Below, in pieces: positions 14,349 through 18,431 of a stretch of 18,431 nucleotides of DNA; the stretch's first letter is position 1, and every line of letters starts with the position of its first letter. The notes below the pieces were generated by a model that ran no database searches, was not told the origin of the DNA, and saw only the letters and a program-made list of their open reading frames with translations. The DNA is from Lachnospiraceae bacterium UBA3866. Lineage in GTDB: Bacteria > Bacillota > Clostridia > Lachnospirales > Lachnospiraceae. The translations under genes were made by a program, and so were the position numbers. The DNA lies in contig DGGU01000055.1 in the NCBI GenBank assembly GCA_002392345.1, positions 1-18,431 on the forward strand. The letters run 5' to 3'.

Positions 14349-15905
14349 TTATTTGCCTAATAATTCTTTATATAGTTTTTTATATTCTTTTGCGGATGTC
14401 TTCCACGAATAATCTTGCTTTGTTGAATTCTTTATTAATCTCTCAAATGTCTCTTTGTCATCATAATAAAGTGTCACTGCTTCCTTTATAGTAAAAAGTA
14501 ATTCGTGTGCATTGATATTTTGGAAGGCAAAACCTGTGCCTTCTTTCGTGAACTTGTTGTATGGTTCAACTGTATCTTTAAGACCTCCTGTCTTTCTAAC
14601 TATAGGAAGTGTAAGATATCTCATAGCTATAAGCTGACTTAAGCCACATGGCTCAAATATACTTGGTACAAGCAGGAGATCACTCGCTGCATATATTCTT
14701 CTCGATCTACCTTCCGAAAAGCATATACTTGAACTAACCCTGCCACGATATTTGTTTTCAAAAAATCTAAATGTCTCTTCGTATTTTTTATCACCTTGAC
14801 CAAGAAGTATGAACTGTACATCGAGAGTATCCATCATCTCTTCGAATATAGGGCAAAGTAGATCCATACCCTTCTGATCCGTAAGTCTACTTATAAGACC
14901 TATCACGCACACATCATCTCTTTCCTCTAAACCAAGTTCTCTCTGCAAGCCTTTCTTATTCTTTTTCTTGTCAGCTAATGTGTCTATATCATAATTTGTG
15001 AAGATATTCTTATCTGTCTTTGGATTATACACATCATAGTCTATGCCATTGACTATGCCTCTAAAAATACTTGACCTTCTGCTGAATACCTCTTGAAGTC
15101 CTTCTCCAAAAAATGCATCCTTAACTTCTTCTGCATAGGTTGGACTTACTGTCGTTATATAATCAGCATAGTTAAGTGCACCAAGCATAAAATTAACTGC
15201 ATCTGGTTCAAGCAACTGTCTTCTTGCATTAGGATATCTCTCAAGGTCTATTGGATCGTTAAGCATCTTAGGGTCGAATTTCCCTTGAAACTTAAGATTA
15301 TGTATAGTAAATATAGTCTTCATGTTTCTAAAATAATCTATCCCTTGATACATCTCGCGAAGGTAGACTGCAGATAGAGCTGTATGCCAGTCATTTAGAT
15401 GAAGTATCTCTGGTTTAAAATCCATATACTCTATAGATTCAAGTAGCGCCTTAGAGAAAAATGCTATCCTCTCGCCATCATCAAAATATCCATAAGCCTT
15501 ATCTCTTTTAAAATAATATTCATTATCAAGAAAATATATAGTTACATTATTATAGAGAAGTTTATATAATCCAAGATACTGATTTCTCCAGCTGAAAGGC
15601 ACATAGAACTCTGCAAGCTTAACCATGTTCTTTCTATATTCTTCTTTTATCGAAGAAAAAAGTGGCATGATAAGTCTTGTATCTACACCTATGTCACATA
15701 GATAACGAGGCAAAGCTCCTGCTACATCACCGAGCCCACCAGTCTTCATAAAAGGTGATGCTTCAAATGCAGCAAAAAGAACCTTAATAGGTGGATCTTT
15801 AGGCACTACCTCACTTACTGGTAGGCTTTGTGATCCCGTATCTTTAATCGTTTGATAAGATGACAGGCTTCCCTGCTGTACCTTTGTGTACTTCTCCATC
15901 TTCAA
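14349..15905 (-). CDS. glgA: glycogen synthase (ADP-glucose, GT5)
   Basis: Transfers glucose from ADP-glucose to the non-reducing end of glycogen. The GT5 core starts at IKVLFAAFEASPFMKTGGLGDVAGALPRYL (ADP-glucose binding KTGGL), continues with LHLNDWHTAL and TIFTIHNLKFQG, GIVNGIDYDVYNP, GLISRLTDQKGMDLL, and the nucleotide-site loop IFEPCGLSQLIAMRY. The core begins only near residue 40, so the 518-residue protein has an unusual N-terminal extension. The first 62 bases overlap the 3' end of glgD in another frame. AGGAG at 15912-15916 is six bases from the TTG at 15905 and 12 from an ATG at 15899; a GTG at 15806 would remove most of the extension but has poor spacing. The start is therefore uncertain. 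Confidence 0.93.
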   Translation of the reverse strand: MKMEKYTKVQQGSLSSYQTIKDTGSQSLPVSEVVPKDPPIKVLFAAFEASPFMKTGGLGDVAGALPRYLCDIGVDTRLIMPLFSSIKEEYRKNMVKLAEFYVPFSWRNQYLGLYKLLYNNVTIYFLDNEYYFKRDKAYGYFDDGERIAFFSKALLESIEYMDFKPEILHLNDWHTALSAVYLREMYQGIDYFRNMKTIFTIHNLKFQGKFDPKMLNDPIDLERYPNARRQLLEPDAVNFMLGALNYADYITTVSPTYAEEVKDAFFGEGLQEVFSRRSSIFRGIVNGIDYDVYNPKTDKNIFTNYDIDTLADKKKNKKGLQRELGLEERDDVCVIGLISRLTDQKGMDLLCPIFEEMMDTLDVQFILLGQGDKKYEETFRFFENKYRGRVSSSICFSEGRSRRIYAASDLLLVPSIFEPCGLSQLIAMRYLTLPIVRKTGGLKDTVEPYNKFTKEGTGFAFQNINAHELLFTIKEAVTLYYDDKETFERLIKNSTKQDYSWKTSAKEYKKLYKELLGK

Positions 15906-16941
15906 TCACTACTCCTTTTTCGCATATTACATTCTCAAGTATAGCTTTAGCACCTATTTTACATTTCTGCATAATGATAGAATTCTTTATCTTAGCACCT
16001 TCTTCTATGTAAGTATTTCTAAATATTATAGAGTTTTCTATAGCGCCTTTGATTATAGATCCAGTTCCAACAAGAGCGTTCTTAACTTTTGCTGTCTCGA
16101 AATATTTTACCGGAGCTGCATCATGAATCTTAGTGTGCACAAGTCTCTCTCCCATAAAGAGTTCTTTCATGACCTTGCTGTCAAGAAGTTCTTTAGATAC
16201 TTCCATATAATCTTTGATAGAATTGATAGAACGAGCGAAACCAGTAAACTCATAAGCTGCAACAGATAATCTTCCAAGATTTTCTGCTATAGCTTCAATG
16301 ACGTCCATGTAACTATTATCCTTATACCAATCTATGATTCTTATAATTACATTTTTGTCGATAAGAGTACTATCAAGATATAGATTTGCTTTCTTCTCTT
16401 TCTTTTTAAGTCTTCTTAAAGCCTTAACTCTTCCTCTATCATCAAAGTCTATAACTATATCCCCAACATCTGCATCCATATTTTTCTTGTAGACAAAAGT
16501 CACATTGACTTCCTTCTCAAGATGATACTTCTCTACATCACGATAATCTATGTTGTATATCTTACTGCATGTAGACATAACCAACCTATCAAATCTTGTT
16601 CTTTCAAAAAATTGCATGTTACCTTTGCAATCTCTTATAGAAAACTTTCCTTTGCCAAGGTCATAACCATAAGTTGAACCTGGAAGTATATAGAGTCCTC
16701 CTGTCTTTCTTGACAATCCAAATTCCTTTCCTGAGCCAAGGTGATCCATGAGGCTTCGATAAAGATGAGGTGTAATTAAACCAACCGAAGTCATACCACT
16801 ATTGACCATGTTAGAAAGTGAAAAATCTATAAGTCTATATCTGCTACCAAATGGTATACCAGCTATAGGACGATGTGCTGTAAGTTTTCCAAACCTTGCA
16901 TCATTATAATTTGCTGATATTAATCCTGCTAATCTTTCCAT
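15844..16941 (-). CDS. glgD: GlgD, non-catalytic or regulatory ADP-glucose pyrophosphorylase homologue
   Basis: Partner of GlgC in Firmicutes: the GlgC/GlgD complex makes ADP-glucose from glucose-1-phosphate and ATP. The protein starts MERLAGLISANYNDARFGKLTAHRPIAGIPFGSRYRLIDFSLSNMVNSG; the catalytic GGxGxR nucleotide loop present in GlgC is replaced by SANYNDARF, as expected for GlgD. A left-handed beta-helix region follows (KNALVGTGSIIKGAIENSIIFRNTYIEEGAKIKNSIIMQKCKIGAKAILE). The ATG at 16941 is chosen because AAGGAG (16952-16947) lies five bases before it; the upstream frame to 16962 translates the ribosome binding site. Length is 365 residues. The 3' end overlaps glgA by 62 bases. Confidence 0.94.
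   Translation of the reverse strand: MERLAGLISANYNDARFGKLTAHRPIAGIPFGSRYRLIDFSLSNMVNSGMTSVGLITPHLYRSLMDHLGSGKEFGLSRKTGGLYILPGSTYGYDLGKGKFSIRDCKGNMQFFERTRFDRLVMSTCSKIYNIDYRDVEKYHLEKEVNVTFVYKKNMDADVGDIVIDFDDRGRVKALRRLKKKEKKANLYLDSTLIDKNVIIRIIDWYKDNSYMDVIEAIAENLGRLSVAAYEFTGFARSINSIKDYMEVSKELLDSKVMKELFMGERLVHTKIHDAAPVKYFETAKVKNALVGTGSIIKGAIENSIIFRNTYIEEGAKIKNSIIMQKCKIGAKAILENVICEKGVVIEDGEVHKGTAGKPVILSND
15911..15920 (-). promoter_or_regulatory. ribosome binding site for glgA inside glgD
   Basis: AAAAAGGAGT on the minus strand lies within the glgD coding sequence, six bases before the TTG at 15905 and 12 before the ATG at 15899. It supports a glgA start that overlaps glgD rather than a start after the glgD stop. 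Confidence 0.55.
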
Positions 16942-16944
16942 ATA

Positions 16945-16958
16945 TTCTCCTTCGGGGC
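16945..16958 (-). repeat. GAGCC..GAAGGAG block before glgD
   Basis: On the minus strand GAGCCCCGAAGGAG precedes the glgD ATG. The glgC gene has the near-identical GAGCCCGAAAGGAG in the same place (18166-18153), and the GH13 gene has GAGCCTTAGGAGGAG. The ribosome binding site therefore appears to be part of a repeated junction element, not only a generic AGGAG. Confidence 0.5.
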
Positions 16959-16980
16959 TCAAAGTAGCCGCCTATATAGT

Positions 16981-17007
16981 AACGTATGCGCAAGCTACGC
17001 GAGCGCT
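16981..17007. repeat. 27-base GC-rich intergenic repeat, copy A
   Basis: This 27-base sequence begins AACGTATGCGC and ends GCGAGCGCT. It matches 18327-18353 at 25 of 27 positions. It lies three bases beyond the glgC stop codon; copy B lies seven bases beyond the glgP stop codon, in the same orientation. It can form short CGTAGC/GC(A)TACG pairing on the minus strand. It is much richer in G+C than its surroundings. Confidence 0.8.
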
Positions 17008-17009
17008 AT

Positions 17010-18146
17010 CTATTTGTATATTTCATTATCTCCAATTAAGGCGATCTCGGCATTTTTAGCTGTAGATCCAAGTTTTGCTTTCGCCGAGATGACGCTGCCC
17101 TCACCTACTATTGCTTTTACAACTTTGGCACCTGCCATGACATGGACATTAGGGAGCAGTATCGAATCTATAACTTCAGCGCCTTTATCTACAACTACAT
17201 TGGTAGAAAGAATTGAGTTTGTGACTTTGCCATCTATTACGCATCCATTACATAGTAGACTCTTCTCAACCTTGCCTGTGCTACCTACAAAGTGTGGAGG
17301 TGAGATATTAGAGTTAGAATATACTCTCATATTTCTATCAAATATATCTATATGCGGATCGTCACGAAGAAGATCCATATTAGCTTCATAATAGCTATCT
17401 ATAGTTCCTATATCTTTCCAATACCCTTTAAACTCATAAGCATAAAGCCTCTTCTCTTCTTTAAGAAGATTAGGAATTATATTCTTTCCAAAATCATGTT
17501 CGCTCTTTTTATCAGTGCTATCTTCGATAAGTGCTTTTCTAAGAACTGACCAAGTAAATATATATATACCCATAGAAGCAAGAGTGCTTTCTGGTTTCTT
17601 AGGTTTCTCTGTGAACTTAGTTATATGTAGTTCTTCATCAACTGACATAATACCAAAACGACTTGCTTCTTCAATTGATACATTGATAACAGATACTGTA
17701 AGGTCAGCCCCTACTTTCTTATGATACTGAAGCATGTCATTATAATCCATCTTATATAGATGGTCGCCAGAGAGTATGAGCACATATTTTGGATTGACAC
17801 TATCTATAAAATCAATATTTTTAAATATAGCATCTGCTGTGCCATCATACCAAGAACCACCCTCTTCTGTAAAATATGGTGGAAGGAGACTTACTTGACC
17901 ATTTAGTCCATCAAGATCCCAGCCTTCACCATTGCCAATATATGAATTAAGTAGATATGGCTTATACTGAGTAAGTATACCAACGGTATTGATATCACTG
18001 TTGATACAATTTGAAAGTGCAAAGTCGATGATTCTATACTTGCCTCCAAATGATACAGCAGGTTTTGCAATTCTTTTTGTTAGTGCTTTTAGCCTACTAC
18101 CTTGACCACCAGCTAGTAGCATGGCTATACATTCTTTTTGTTGCAT
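17010..18146 (-). CDS. glgC: glucose-1-phosphate adenylyltransferase
   Basis: Catalytic subunit making ADP-glucose, the committed step of glycogen synthesis. The 378-residue protein starts MQQKECIAMLLAGGQGSRLKALTKRIAKPAVSFGGKYRIIDFALSNCINS, with the GGQGSRL nucleotide loop intact. Further landmarks are WYDGTADAI, LSGDHLYKMDY (metal-binding Asp), EASRFGIM, FTEKPKKP (glucose-1-phosphate site) and GYWKDIGTIDSYYEANMDLL. A left-handed beta-helix C-terminal domain follows (VIDGKVTNSILSTNVVVDKGAEVIDSILLPNV). AAAGGAGAA precedes the ATG at good spacing. It lies between glgP and glgD in the usual clostridial order. Confidence 0.97.
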   Translation of the reverse strand: MQQKECIAMLLAGGQGSRLKALTKRIAKPAVSFGGKYRIIDFALSNCINSDINTVGILTQYKPYLLNSYIGNGEGWDLDGLNGQVSLLPPYFTEEGGSWYDGTADAIFKNIDFIDSVNPKYVLILSGDHLYKMDYNDMLQYHKKVGADLTVSVINVSIEEASRFGIMSVDEELHITKFTEKPKKPESTLASMGIYIFTWSVLRKALIEDSTDKKSEHDFGKNIIPNLLKEEKRLYAYEFKGYWKDIGTIDSYYEANMDLLRDDPHIDIFDRNMRVYSNSNISPPHFVGSTGKVEKSLLCNGCVIDGKVTNSILSTNVVVDKGAEVIDSILLPNVHVMAGAKVVKAIVGEGSVISAKAKLGSTAKNAEIALIGDNEIYK

Positions 18147-18160
18147 AAAGTTCTCCTTTC

Positions 18161-18194
18161 GGGCTCGCAGTGCTCGCCCCTACAATGCTTGCTC
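18161..18194. repeat. direct repeat in the glgP-glgC spacer, copy 1
   Basis: The core 18168-18189 (starting CAGTGCTCGCCCC, ending ACAATGCT) is identical over 22 bases to 18278-18299; with one mismatch the match runs on through GCTC. On the left both copies start from a GGG..GCTC-like run. The copies are 110 bases apart in direct orientation. This copy is next to the glgC ribosome binding site. Confidence 0.8.
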
Positions 18195-18269
18195 ACAGTG
18201 CACCCCAAGGGCACTTCCTCACATTCACTCGATAGTTGAGTTTATAAGCAAACTCGTTCATGAACGCTC
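18195..18269. repeat. palindrome-rich middle part of the glgP-glgC spacer
   Basis: Between the two direct repeats lie several small dyads: GTGC...GCAC (18199-18214), GAGTTT...AAACTC (18238-18255) and the perfect 12-base palindrome CGTTCATGAACG (18255-18266). No coding frame and no T-tract terminator was seen. It looks like a compact folded or mobile intergenic element. Confidence 0.55.
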
Positions 18270-18304
18270 GGGTGCTCCAGTGCTCGCCCCTACAATGCTA
18301 GCTC
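18270..18304. repeat. direct repeat in the glgP-glgC spacer, copy 2
   Basis: Second copy of the 22-base identical core (18278-18299), with the same flanking GCTC on the right and a GGGTGCTC run on the left. It is separated from copy 1 by the palindrome-rich segment at 18195-18269. Confidence 0.8.
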
Positions 18305-18326
18305 TCAAAACTCGTCCCCCATACAA

Positions 18327-18353
18327 AACGTATGCGCGAGCTATGCGAGCGCT
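18327..18353. repeat. 27-base GC-rich intergenic repeat, copy B
   Basis: It matches the copy at 16981-17007 at 25 of 27 bases and has the same orientation and the same place relative to the upstream gene: directly after the stop codon (glgP here, glgC there). Confidence 0.8.
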
Positions 18354-18359
18354 TTTATA

Positions 18360-18431
18360 TTATTTCCAAATCTCGTCGTAATACTCTCTTATAGTTCTAT
18401 CTGATGAGAAGAATCCTGCCTTTGCTATATT
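18360..18431 (-). CDS. glgP: glycogen phosphorylase, C-terminal 23 residues
   Basis: The minus strand from the window edge reads NIAKAGFFSSDRTIREYYDEIWK and stops with TAA at 18362-18360. This is the C-terminal signature of glycogen/maltodextrin phosphorylases (NIAxSGxFSSDRTIxEYxxxIW). The enzyme releases glucose-1-phosphate from glycogen by phosphorolysis. The rest of the gene lies beyond the window. It precedes glgC in the operon, with a 213-base repeat-rich spacer between them. Confidence 0.9.
   Translation of the reverse strand, partial: NIAKAGFFSSDRTIREYYDEIWK

Noticed and set aside
15093..15377. Plus-strand open frames opposite glgA, and similar ones opposite glgD and glgC (for example 15886-16269, 17014-17391)
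   Set aside because: They lie wholly inside well-supported genes, show no family motifs and have no proper ribosome binding sites; they are shadows of the real frames.
18147..18359. CRISPR-like array or small gene in the glgP-glgC spacer
   Set aside because: Only two copies of the direct repeat, 110 bases apart, with internal palindromes and no regular spacers; the plus-strand frame 18121-18381 merely reads through the repeats.

Overview
The window is AT-rich DNA with dense operons and mostly AGGAG-type ribosome binding sites. It carries a GlgC/GlgD pair, the Firmicutes form of ADP-glucose pyrophosphorylase. Together these suggest a Clostridia-type member of the Bacillota, perhaps near Lachnospirales; genus and species cannot be fixed from this stretch. 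No rRNA, tRNA, CRISPR array, transposase or phage gene was seen, and no gene-free gap exceeds about 215 bases.

Layout. (1) Bases 1-1793, plus strand: the 3' part of threonine synthase (thrC), a hairpin-rich spacer, and homoserine kinase (thrB). The thrB terminator lies inside the 3' coding end of the convergent gene. (2) Bases 1813-8142, minus strand: reading 8142 to 1813, the alpha, beta and gamma subunits of a 2-oxoacid:ferredoxin oxidoreductase, an alpha-type subunit of an ADP-forming acyl-CoA synthetase, a winged-helix/LicC/LicA fusion (phosphocholine cytidylyltransferase plus choline kinase), and a metallo-beta-lactamase-fold lipoprotein. (3) Bases 8143-8246: a compact control region with two near-consensus sigma-A promoters that fire towards each other. 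(4) Bases 8247-11368, plus strand: two tandem paralogous BCCT transporters (betaine/choline/carnitine family), ended by a bidirectional terminator. (5) Bases 11429-18431, minus strand: the glycogen operon, in transcription order glgP (3' end only), glgC, glgD, glgA, a GH13 alpha-glucan hydrolase and a ROK sugar kinase.

How they work together. Region 5 is an ordinary glycogen synthesis and breakdown operon: GlgC/GlgD make ADP-glucose, GlgA extends the glucan, GlgP and the GH13 enzyme degrade it, and the ROK kinase recovers free glucose. Regions 2-4 are the unusual part. Import of a quaternary ammonium compound (BCCT), choline phosphorylation and CDP-choline formation (LicA/LicC), and a surface MBL-fold hydrolase that could act like the pneumococcal phosphorylcholine esterase form a plausible phosphocholine decoration and turnover module. 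The oxidoreductase and acyl-CoA synthetase genes share the control region, but their link to choline is not explained by known pathways. No LicD transferase, no ATP-grasp beta subunit and no ferredoxin subunit is present in the window.

Intergenic sequence. Non-overlapping junctions of the glycogen operon, and the thrC-thrB junction, carry GC-rich or palindromic elements between the stop codon and the next ribosome binding site. The central regions 2-4 lack them.
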